Shown piece by piece: positions 21,771 to 31,207 of a stretch of 64,000 nt of DNA; position 1 is the first letter of the stretch; each line of letters opens with the position of its first letter. The position numbers were made by a program, and so were the translations under genes. The notes under the pieces were generated by a model. That model worked only from the letters and a program-made list of their open reading frames with translations. It made no database searches and was not told where the DNA came from. Source of the stretch: Planoprotostelium fungivorum (lineage: Eukaryota; Evosea; Variosea; Cavosteliida; Cavosteliaceae); contig MDYQ01000129.1 of assembly GCA_003024175.1 (NCBI GenBank), positions 186,001 through 250,000 on the forward strand. The letters are read 5' to 3'.

Positions 21771-23232
21771 ATGCAGAGACGAGAGGGTGACGAACAGTTA
21801 GTGGCCAATTTGAGAGATAATCTCAAGGTGATGATCTCTTTCATATAATGTCGGCTGATGAGACGAAAGAAAGTAGAGGATAGAATACTGGAATTGCAGG
21901 AAAAAGCGGAAACTCTGAGAGAGTTAGAACGAAAGAGGGAAGAAAGCAATACATCACAGAAGATCACGCTCGACGTGGGAGGCAAGAGATATTCCACGAC
22001 AAAAGACACCCTGTTATCGACAAAGAGCAAGTACTTCTCTAATCTGCTCGGAAGTGGCTGCTGGAAGGTGTCGAACATGATTCATCATCTGAATGATTGG
22101 TGATGCAGCCAGATGCAGACGGCTCTTACTTCATCGATCGTGACGGAAAGTTGTTCAAGTTTGTCTTACAGCTCCTTCGCACGGGAAAGATGTCCATCGA
22201 TCACTTGAACAAACAACAAAGGCAAGATCTGAATGGAGAACTATCACACTACGGTATCTCCTTACCCTCAGGGGATCTATCAACATCTTTCGGTTCATTG
22301 GACATACAGAGCCCCTCTAAATCTTCCTCGCCTTCCACCCCTGGGACGACATCGCGGTCTCCAGCACCGGTGTCACCGTTTGCAACAGTTGGAGTTACTC
22401 CACCTTCTTTCAAACCAGCTGCCTTACAATTCCCATCGACCTCTACCACTTCCAAGTCCTCGAAGCCATTGTTCTCATTCGCGACTCCGCCAGGTGCAAC
22501 CGCTACCACTCCGCGCTCCTCGTCCACCACTCCATCGGTTTCAACACCCAGCACTCCACCTACACCGCTCACATTTACGTTATATCCAGATTCTATGACA
22601 CCCAAATGTAGCCCCGTCCAGCCTACCTCCCCCCCACCTCTCAGACGACGACACAGTCTGATCCTGCCCTCAAGTTTGATGCGAGTGGTATCCTCAGCGC
22701 AGATCACAGAGAGAAGATTGTCGAATGGCTGGGAGAAGGAAGGAAAGTCGGAGAACGTCTATACAAGGCCACTGAGCACGGTTTTCGAGCGGCACAATTT
22801 TACAAGAGATGTGAAGACAAGGTGATAGGATGATGATGATGGAGGGGAACTGAGAAGAAGCGCAGGAGTTGATCATGGTGGTCAAATCGAGTCGAATCGG
22901 AGAATGGCTCCATCTTTGGTAGTTTCCGGAATGGACTGTTCAACTCTTCTTCTGGTGGTAGCTTCTTGTTTGCCATGAAGAATCCTTATGGGATAACCAC
23001 TCGTCTCGATCGATTTTACGTCTGGAATGGCTCACAATCGCATCTAGACTTGCGATTCGGCCTTGGATCTGTAATCCACATCAATGATGATCCCAACTTC
23101 TTCAACATTTTCTCTAGAGAAATCTTGTTATCAAACAGCTACGCAGATACCACAGGAAAAGGAGTAACGCTGTTCATGGGATTCAAAAGCTTCAAACCAA
23201 GAGAAATCGAAGCATATAAAGTCATCTTCTGA
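21771..23232 (+). pseudogene. T1-TLDc array copy D, long Ser/Thr/Pro linker, probably decaying
   Basis: Exons 21771-21827, 21870-22067 and one from 22109 give the N-terminus, coiled coil and an intact T1 domain (ITLDVGGKRYSTTKDTLLS, FIDRDGKLFKFVLQLLRTG). Then comes a linker of about 110 residues rich in Ser, Thr and Pro, absent from the other copies. After it the frame must change, by an unseen intron or a frameshift, to reach HREKIVEWLGEGRKVGERLY. In the last exon the TLDc start (MVVKSS) and the rest (SENGSIFGSFRNG ... EIEAYKVIF) are one base out of frame. A shifted acceptor could skip this at the cost of the first strand. TLDc is also the most diverged. Either a pseudogene or a fast-changing gene. 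Confidence 0.6.
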
Positions 23233-23541
23233 CTAGTAAAGAAGAGAATCTCGACACGTCGTCTACTCTATTCGTTCGTCGTCCCCTCCAATAAGAAGAG
23301 AGTCGAACGGGTTGATGCCATCATCTCACGAAATGACATCATTCTCAAACATCCGAGGAACCAGAACAATGCACCCAGCTGCGTGGTACCGATGAATTCA
23401 GACCAATATGACTAGACTTGTAGGTTGCCCTGTTTTCCGCGGTCGTCATGGTTATCCATTTCTGAAGAAGCAGGGATTTGGGCTGGTGGATCTGCTTCTC
23501 CCTTTTCCTCATTCGACAGGACCCAGCTAGAACCCAACATC
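23233..23541. other. Spacer before copy E, holds the shared upstream element
   Basis: About 310 nt. The only recognisable feature is the element at 23442-23487 (catggttatccatttctgaa), similar to those before C and D and 55-100 nt before the ATG of copy E. Confidence 0.4.
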
Positions 23542-24818
23542 ATGTCGACCTATTTTGTACGAAACTCTAAATCCTCAACGACCCCATCACCACAGAAGCG
23601 AGAGAGCACAAAACAATTATTCGCCGGTTTCAGCGAACACACTGAGGTAATGATCTTCGTCTCTCCGTCATCAACTGAACTTTGACTGACGCGGCAAAAA
23701 GAAGATCAAGGCGAGGATGGAAGAGCTGGAGGGAAAAGAAGAAGAGCTCGGGAGGAAAAAAGAAGATCTGCAGGAGAAAGAGAACCAGCTGAGGCAATCG
23801 GAGAACCAGCTGAGACAATTGGAGAACAAGCTGAGACAATTGGAGAGGAAGATGGAAGAGAGTGTCCTTCCAGAGAACATCACGCTCGGCTACGTTCTTC
23901 AACTGATTCGCACGGGAATTATGTCCGTCGGTCATCTGTCTGAACTGCAGAAGGAGGGTCTGATGAAAGAGCTGTCATACTACAGCAAACTCCGACAGAA
24001 AGAAGTCCCAAAAGAAGAGACGTCACCCTTCAGCACACAACGCCAACTTGACGTATTACGTTGTGAATTGGCCGCAAAGACTCCACAGAGTCGCGATCCG
24101 TCATTCATCTTTGATCCAAACCCACATATGGATTGGTCGTCACCTGCGTCTAAAACGGCGCCCGTTCAATGCGACATCCTGAGTAGAGAACACAGACAAG
24201 AGATACAAGGCTGGCTGGGAGAAGGAGTCGAGATGGGTGGACGTATCTATAAGGCGACCGAGGACGGATTTCAAAAATCGATCATGGAGCGACGCTGTCA
24301 AGTGAGGTCTTGATTCGAATCAGTAGGAGTGATGAGAAGTGCAGGGATCATCGGTGACCGTGATCATGTCAGACAACGGTTCGATTTTTGGTGGCTACAC
24401 GGAGGACACGCATCAGAAGTTTTTGTTTGCCTTGAAGAACCCACACGGTATCACGATTCGTCTGGACCGAAATCCACTCGTGAAGGAGTCCATCTTTCTC
24501 ACGACGTCCTGCTTCTTGTTTGGCAGGAACGACATCCACATCGTTGACAAGGCCAACGAATCAGATGAATCATGTTCAAAGTTTCCACACACTTTCATTG
24601 ACAGAACGGGGAAAGGAGGGGAACTATTCACAGGCTCGTCAAACTTTAGAGTAGCAGATATTGAAGTGTTTCAAGTCGCCCGCGCCTTTAAAATTGCATT
24701 CTCTACCCGAGGAACGGAAGTCTTTCATCACGCTCCACCGCCCACATATTCACCGGTGAGTCTTTGCACGTCGCGACTGCCGTCTAAAGAGGTAGCAGAG
24801 ATCGAATCTGGCTCATGA
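23542..24818 (+). CDS. Array copy E: T1 domain mostly deleted, TLDc kept
   Basis: Three exons (23542-23646, 23702-24301, 24345-24818) give 392 aa. The N-terminus and an extended coiled coil with repeated ENQLRQ units are followed by ENITLG and then directly YVLQLIRTGIMSVGHLSELQ. About 60 residues of T1 (from DVGGKRY to the FIDRDGKLF strand) and one intron are missing, with the frame preserved. A longer linker leads to EIQGWLGEGVEMGGRIYKAT and a complete TLDc domain (SIFGGYTEDTHQKFLFALKN ... DIEVFQVA) with a unique 45-residue C-terminal extension. It cannot form the normal T1 ring. The intact frame suggests it is still expressed. Confidence 0.75.
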
Positions 24819-25054
24819 GTCGAGGACAAATGTTGCCAAGACGAAGATCAAAGAAGGAACGGCCCATGCAGTTTTAGCATAAAACTGATCTCAAACTTGC
24901 GTCCTGAGATCAAGTCGTTCTTTCGCAAGTTCTTGAATCGTTGGAAGCTGTCGTCATTTGCCGGTGGTTGATCAGATCGAAAAGTGATGGTGATTGAGTG
25001 AGATCGATAAACAACTTGCCTTTGTCACAAGAATTGTTTTCCGCAAACCAGAAG
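24819..25054. other. 3' flank duplicated after copy G
   Basis: Sequence at 24857-24945 (aacggcccatgcagtttta; tcgttctttcgcaagttctt) resembles 27368-27455 downstream of copy G (aacggcccgtgcagtttta; tcgttctttcacaagtgctc). Copies E and G, or their ancestors, were thus duplicated together with their 3' flanks. Confidence 0.5.
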
Positions 25055-26429
25055 ATGGCACACAAGCGAAAGAGATCAGAAAGTGAGGATAATGAAGAGG
25101 AGGTGGAGAGTACAGATCAGCTGGTGTCGGATTTCAATGATTATCTCAAGGTAATGATTGATCCAAATCATCATCGAAACATCACTGACGAAGCGAGAAG
25201 AAAATAGAGACGAAGATGAAGGATCTACAAGACAAAGAGGACAAATGGAAACAGCTAGAGCAGAAGATGGAAGAGAGCATTTCCAAAGCATCACAGAAGA
25301 TCGAGCTGAATGTGGGAGGCGAAAGATATACGACCACAAAGGACGTTCTTCTGTCGATCGAGGATACCTATTTCACGGCACTTCTTGCAACTGAACGCTG
25401 GAAGGTCAGTGGTGATTGATTCTCGTTCGATCCATCAACAGTGATCATCGCCCTCGCCATCCTCTCATCATTCCATCATCCATCTCGATCGAACACAATT
25501 AACTCGTTAGACAGCCAGATGCGGAGGGTTCATACTTCATCGATCGAGACAAACAACTGTTCTACTACGTCCTGCAATTTCTCCGCACGGGAGAGATGTC
25601 CATCGATCACCTGACGAAACAGCAGAAGAGGAACTTGAGGGAAGAGCTCGAATACTATCTCATTCCGTTGGTGCACCCTCCATCTCCTCACATCCACGCA
25701 GCCTAATAACATGCACAGCCCGACATCTTCAAGAGGTCTGACTTCAGCAAGATCCTCAGTGGAGAGCACGCTGAGATGATCGAAGAGTGGATAGGAGAGA
25801 GAAAGAAGATTGGAAGACGTATCTACAAGGCCACGAAATTAAGCCTAAAGAGTTCAACATCTCTTCTAAAGAGGTCTGCTGTGGTCCATGAGCTCTGATG
25901 ACCCTTCTTAATTTCGTGGGCTTGTAGATACGTCTTCACGCGGCACGGTTTTCCAGCCGGCATATTCCACCAGAGATGTGATGATGCGGTGAGAGGCATC
26001 TTCGCTGATACGTAAGAGAGAAATTGAACCGAAGCGCAGGGACCGACAGTGACCATCATCCAATCAGACAATCTTTCCATCTTCGGTGGTTACGCCGAGG
26101 CGTGTTGGGCGGGTGAAGACGGGCCCATTTACTCTACAAAGAGCTTCTTATTTGCGTTGAAGAACCCACATGGCATCACGACTCGACTCCAACTCAAGGC
26201 GGAGCAGCGGAGCGAATCGATACAGTCCTTTTTGGAGCAAGGCCCCACGTTCGGTGCAGGACACGATCTGTTCATCTCCGATTCATCAAACACCAACCGT
26301 GACTCTGGCTGCTCTCTCATGAGCTACGAAGATACTACGACGCACGGAGATCAATTGTTTACTGGCGAGTGTGAATTCCAAGTCAGGGAGATCGAAGTGT
26401 ACGTAGTGGTAGACTGTAGCTTTGCATAA
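25055..26429 (+). CDS. T1(KCTD/BTB)-TLDc protein, array copy F, with a fold-back insert that may act as an intron
   Basis: Exons 25055-25150, 25201-25404, 25515-25670, 25719-25873, 25928-25988 and 26040-26429 give 353 aa. T1 (IELNVGGERYTTTKDVLLS, FIDRDKQLFYYVLQFLRTG) and TLDc (SIFGGYAEACWAGEDG ... EIEVYVVV) are intact. In the linker, after GRRIYKAT, an insert with inverted-repeat arms would bring in a stop. However, a GT at 25874 and an AG at 25926-25927 inside it would remove 54 nt and restore the frame exactly, joining to RHGFPAGIFHQRCDDA. The fifth intron is therefore inferred from phase alone. Without it the copy would be broken. Confidence 0.7.
25813..25937. repeat. Fold-back inverted duplication inside copy F
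   Basis: Arms 25813-25843 and 25907-25937 are reverse complements over 31 nt with one mismatch, separated by 63 nt. The left arm is ordinary gene sequence (gaagacgtatctacaaggcc, conserved in the other copies as gaacgtctctacaaggct), so the right arm must be an inverted copy of it. Snap-back replication or template switching is the likely origin. Confidence 0.8.
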
Positions 26430-26777
26430 ATGAAAATCATTTGATAGTAGCTGTTTCTTGCTGAATTCTCAGCGAAGAGCTCAGTCACAGAAGAGTAAGT
26501 GTACATGTATGGATGTTGTTTGTTGATCGTCTCGTGAGAATCGGACGAGGATGAGATCTCCTGAAGTGCCGACGACATCTTTCTCTTCGATCTCCACATC
26601 ACCTTTTCTATCGCTCTGATCGGATCCCATACATCCGATTATCAAGCGAAAAGTCAACTTGCCCGTCGCACTTCGAGTTGTGGCACCAGTGATGATGCGA
26701 ATGGAGAGTACTCTGCGAGATCTGATTGTGTGATTCTGCATTCAAATGTGCCAAATTTAGTTGGGGTTGCCTTAGCT
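26430..26777. other. Spacer between copies F and G
   Basis: About 350 nt. A minus-strand open frame at 26481-26741 (86 aa; SATGKLTFRLIIGC, TSGDLILVRFSRDD) has fairly protein-like composition but no recognised domain, and its neighbours are all on the plus strand. It is left as uncertain. Confidence 0.3.
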
Positions 26778-27252
26778 ATGTCGTCGTTTCATGCACACTG
26801 CGACGACAAGGTGATCACTCGCATCATCAGAGAGTCATCTCTTGAATCATTCAGAGAGTGACGAAGACATGCAGGGACCGACTGTAGCCATCATCCAATC
26901 GAGCAACAGCTCTCTCTTTGGTGGCTACGCCGACGCATCGTGGACATCCGATGGGGGCTGGGTCCACACGAAGAAGAGTTTCTTGTTTGCCCTGGAGAAC
27001 CCACACGGATTGACGACACGCCTGAAGCTGAAGAGACAGGGACATCAACTCAAATCGATGTTCTGCAACGCGAGTTGTGGTATCGATTTCGGCGCAGGCA
27101 GTGACTTGCACATCTCAGATCGATCAGATAAGAACTTTGAATCGTATTCAAACTTGTACACTTACGAAGACACGACGGGGAAGGGGAAGAACGTGTTTAC
27201 TGGCACACAATACTTTCAAACGAGAGAGATCGAAGTGTATCAAGTCACATGA
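26778..27252 (+). CDS. Array copy G: TLDc-only protein
   Basis: Two exons (26778-26810, 26875-27252) give 136 aa. It begins at an ATG just before the end of the normal linker (SSFHAHCDDK), then the standard intron and a complete TLDc exon (VAIIQSSNSSLFGGYADASW ... EIEVYQVT). The T1 domain, coiled coil and most of the linker are gone. The splice border is the same as in the other copies, so this is a 5'-truncated duplicate with an intact frame. TLDc-only proteins are known in other eukaryotes, so it may be functional. Confidence 0.7.
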
Positions 27253-27641
27253 GGGGGATAAAACGAACGGAGACTGCCTCACGTGCACTGACCGCGGGAG
27301 CGGGAGCTACCCTCCGAACAGAAGATGAGCTCACGCGGTTACGTGATCGTGACGATTCGATCTCTGCGAAACGGCCCGTGCAGTTTTACCCTCTGCACTG
27401 CACTTGTGTTAAAATTCATCTCAATCGTTCTTTCACAAGTGCTCGAATCATTGGTGCATGTTGTCAAATTTTGGTTGCGTCTTGTGAGAATCGTGAGTCT
27501 CAGCTGTCGTTCTTGTTTCACTTCTTCTCATCAAGTAGGAGAAGCACACTTGTATTCACTGTTTCACGCTGTGGTATCTGATCCAACAACCAATCCAGTA
27601 CAGACTTTGTATTGTAAATAGAAGTCGATACAACGTCCAGT
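27253..27641. other. Intergenic, end of the array
   Basis: About 390 nt between convergent genes. It holds the 3' flank shared with copy E (near 27368-27455); otherwise nothing was recognised. Confidence 0.4.
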
Positions 27642-28219
27642 TTATTCATCGTCATCATCTCCATATGAGATGAGAGATGAAAGGGAGGCAGGTTTCCGTT
27701 CTTCGGCTGGCGCCGTCTTCTCCTTTTCGTTTCCATTGGCTGCGCCATCTTGTTTCCCATTCTTTTCTTGACCTCCTTTAGAAGGGCCATCGGTTCGCGT
27801 CGTCGATGACGATGCCGTTTCCTTCTTCTTGATGACTACTTTTGGTTTGACCTTCTTCGCGGCCGTATTCTTAACGGGTGCAGATGTTGGCGGAGGGCTT
27901 ATGACCTCTTCTACGGTGGGAGTTGGGACTTTATAGACCTTCGTCCGAATGTCGTTCTCCCACTGCTCGATCTCGGCCATGTCTTCCAGCTCACGTTCCA
28001 AGACTTTCAATCTCTTCTCATTCTCCCGACTCTGCAAGAAATCCGCTTCGTCGTCATCCAATGGCTTGGGACCCCCTATATAACGTTATAAGATGAAAGA
28101 CGGGCGAACAACTCACTCAATTTGTATGCGTCATTGAATTGATCTTCAGCTTTCCGTTTGTTGTCCTCTAGAACCTCCTTCAATGATTTCTCCTCTTTCT
28201 TTCTTCCTCCTGAGCCCAT
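27642..28219 (-). CDS. PSME3IP1 / NIP30 (FAM192A)-like protein
   Basis: Two exons (28117-28219, 27642-28075) give 178 aa. The N-terminus has the NIP30 pattern: a charged helix (SLKEVLEDNKRKAEDQFNDA), then LDDDEADFLQS, then a long acidic/basic helix (RLKVLERELEDMAEIEQWEN). The middle is a Lys-rich disordered region and the end is LISYGDDDDE. In animals the relative binds the PA28-gamma proteasome activator in the nucleus; the acidic C-terminus fits. The match is by pattern only, so the partner is inference. Confidence 0.7.
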
Positions 28220-28316
28220 GTTGTTCTCGCGACGATGTGATGTGATGTGATCTCATCTCATCTTCGAAACAAACAACCAGCCACGTTCAACGGAACGATC
28301 ACAGAATCTCTGAAAC

Positions 28317-30915
28317 ATGATGCAATGTGGGCTTCGAGGAGTCCTCTGTAGAGGAAGAAAGGGGGGCGCCGAATACCCTCTATCCATCAGACATTCTGTA
28401 TGTCGTCCGATGGCTCATCGCATCAATCCGGTCCATCAGGCACCCACTAAGATGAGAGTCTATTCGACTGACCATCCAACTACCATCGGAGGTTCTTTCG
28501 GTCGAGTGAAGGGACAATTCACAAAGAAGAGACTGCGGTATGAGAGTCAGACGTCGGCGATAGAAGATGAGACCGAACCTGAGATCTATCACAACATGCC
28601 GGTGGTTGTTCTCGTTGGTCGGCCAAATGTTGGAAAATCTACATTATTCAACTCCATCATAGACAGTGGACAAAAGAAAGCCATCGTAACATCCAGTGGG
28701 TCATTCCTACCTTTCGATCGTCTCCAATCACCATCACGTCTGATGTGATCATACATCGAAAACCACCTCTAAAAAACGTGACAGTCAGTGGAACGACCAG
28801 GGACAGATCCTACGGCACTGCCACTTGGTTGGGAAGACAGTTCACTGTCATCGATACAGGTGGCCTCTTGGGCCTCAACGTTCGACATCAAGATCCCGAT
28901 GTCATCGTCAATCACATCCGAGATCAAACCTTCGTCGCCCTCCAAGAAGCAGACGTCGTCATCTTCATGCTCGATGTCCACGAGGTAATTATCCACCTCT
29001 CCATCCGTATCATCATTCATCATCACAGGGCATCACGACACATGACATCGAGATCGCTCGTTTCTTACGAACGAGAATCCAAGGCAGAGAGGAGAAGAAG
29101 GTCGTCCTCGTTGTCAACAAGGCAGACAACGTCATTCTGAAATCAGAAGAGACGCTCAAACAATTCGACAGACTCGGACTAGGTTCTCCCTTACCTCTAT
29201 CAGCCGTCCACTCTGACGGTGTCGCCGACATCTTAGACAGAGTGAGAATCGACGCGTTGTAGATCGACTCAAAAATTTGCGACCAGGTCATCGAAGACAT
29301 GGAGGTGAGGCTACCGGAGGGAAACGAGCTCGTTCTCGGGAACAAGGGGGATTCCGAGGAAGGGAAGAAGGTCAGTGAAGTGCAGCCGGACTCAATTCGA
29401 ATCGCCATCGTGGGTCAACCCAACGTGGGAAAATCTTCCACCATGAACCAGATCATCAGACAGAACCGCTCCATCGTATCTGAGGTGCGTACGTTACGTA
29501 TGTCGTGAAATCTCGGTGAAATTTCGATACGACGAGGCTGAGCGTTGTAGATCAGTGGAACGACGCACGATCCGGTGGATCACTTCATGGAGCACGAAGG
29601 AAGGAAGATTACTCTCATCGATACGGCAGGAATCAGAAAGAGAACCATTCGTGAGGTGACGTGTGCACCCATTCTATTCGTCTATCTTCATCTCACCTTC
29701 GATGACTCCATCTCATCCGATCATCTTTCAAAATTCCATCCTCCTATTTTACTTCATTTTATTCCGACACAGTCAACATTTCATTTCCCGCTCGTCTGAC
29801 CTCATGACAGAAAGGCATCGAGCAACTCATCACCATGAAGGCTCTCGCGACCATTGAGAGATGTCACGTTGCCATTCTTCTCATCGACCCCGTCAACGGT
29901 GTATCGACTCAAGACCAAATGATCGCCACCCACATCATCCAACACTCTAAATCGGGTGCGTGAACTCCATCGCTCTCGTCTCACACACACAGTCATCGTT
30001 GCCGTCAACAAGTGGGACCTCTTGAGAGAGGTTCCCTCTTCCCGCGAAGAATACATGAAACACATTCGAGCACAGCTCAGGTTCTTAGAATACGTGCCGG
30101 TCGTGTTCGTCTCTGCGAAGACGGGCTATCACATGAAAGACATCTTAGACTTGGCCGTGAAGGTGTTTGATGAGAGAGGGTTCAAGTTCTCGACGAAAAA
30201 GTTGAACGACACTTTAAGAAGGGCAGCCATCAATCACAATCCAACGGTGACGAGAGGAAAAGCTTTGAAGATCAAATTCGCCACGCAGGTGAGAGCGTTG
30301 TAGATGAAGCGGCGCGAGATGATGATGGAACCATCAGGTGAGATCGTTTCCACCGACGTTCTCTCTGTTCGTCAACGATGCATCTCTTGTGCAAGGTGGG
30401 ACGTCTACATGTCTGTGGACGGTGATTGGACTGATTCGATTCAGGACACTACAGGAGATATCTAGAGGGAGCCATTCGAGAGCGTCACGAGTATCTGGGG
30501 ACACCCATCAATCTCGTCTTCAGGAGAAATGACGCTAAAGAAGCCAACTGGGGTGCCAGAGACAAGAAGGGACAATTGAAGAGGACAAGGAAGAAGACGG
30601 AAGGTGATGTGTCTCAATCACCATTTCATCCATCATCCGATCTCATGGCCTCAACATCCATCAGGAGAGAACACCATCACGGAGAGAGTCATGTCTGACA
30701 ACGACATCGTCTTCCCTGGACTTCCAGTCCAAGAAGAACAGAGCTTGACTGAATCGCTCGGGGACGATTGGGGTTTAGAAGACTTGAACGAGAAGCAGAT
30801 GGATCAGATCATGAAGAGATACAACCACGGAGCTGCAGACGGGGAGACGTTAGAATATGAATTAGAAGAAGGAGAGGGAGAGGGAGAAGACGACTCCATA
30901 CACGATTTGGATTGA
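28317..30915 (+). CDS. Der/EngA-type double GTPase, probably organellar
   Basis: About ten exons. The first (from 28317) carries a basic, Ser/Arg-rich leader of about 95 residues like a mitochondrial import signal, then G1 GRPNVGKST. The border to the next exon (~28690-28783) was not resolved. The first G domain continues with SGTTRD, DTGG and NKAD. The second has GQPNVGKSS, SGTTHD, DTAG and NKWD. The KH-like end (PPTFSLFVND, YRRYLEG, PINLVFRRND) follows in exons 30338-30395 and 30445-30603. A last exon (30665-30915) adds a unique acidic tail (YELEEGEGEGEDDS). Bacterial Der matures the large ribosomal subunit; a mitochondrial ribosome role is inferred. Introns 29242-29286, 29485-29550 and 30289-30337 carry CGTTGTAGAT. 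Confidence 0.88.
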
Positions 30916-31207
30916 TAAATGTGAAGACGGTTTTCATTTGTTATAAAATGGATGATGTCATCCTGGTTGGTATGTTCATCGGCATGTCCTCTAAAAAGGT
31001 GTTGATGTGTCTTCGAAGCTCTTTCCCAACTCTTAAGTCACATTTGTCATCTCGCATGCGTGATGATGGTGAAGATGGAAGAGGTTTCCAGTCCTGCGTT
31101 TCTTCCGTTTTAATGTGGAGAAGTGCTGGAAGTTTTAATTCTTCAGAATTCCCCCTTTCCGAAGCAGCTGTCACCGGGAGCAGTCACAGCGACACCACAG
31201 GAGCAAG

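Noticed and set aside
26481-26741. 86-residue minus-strand frame between copies F and G
   Set aside because: Composition is fairly protein-like, but there is no recognised domain, no intron and no paralog in the window, so it is not called as a gene.
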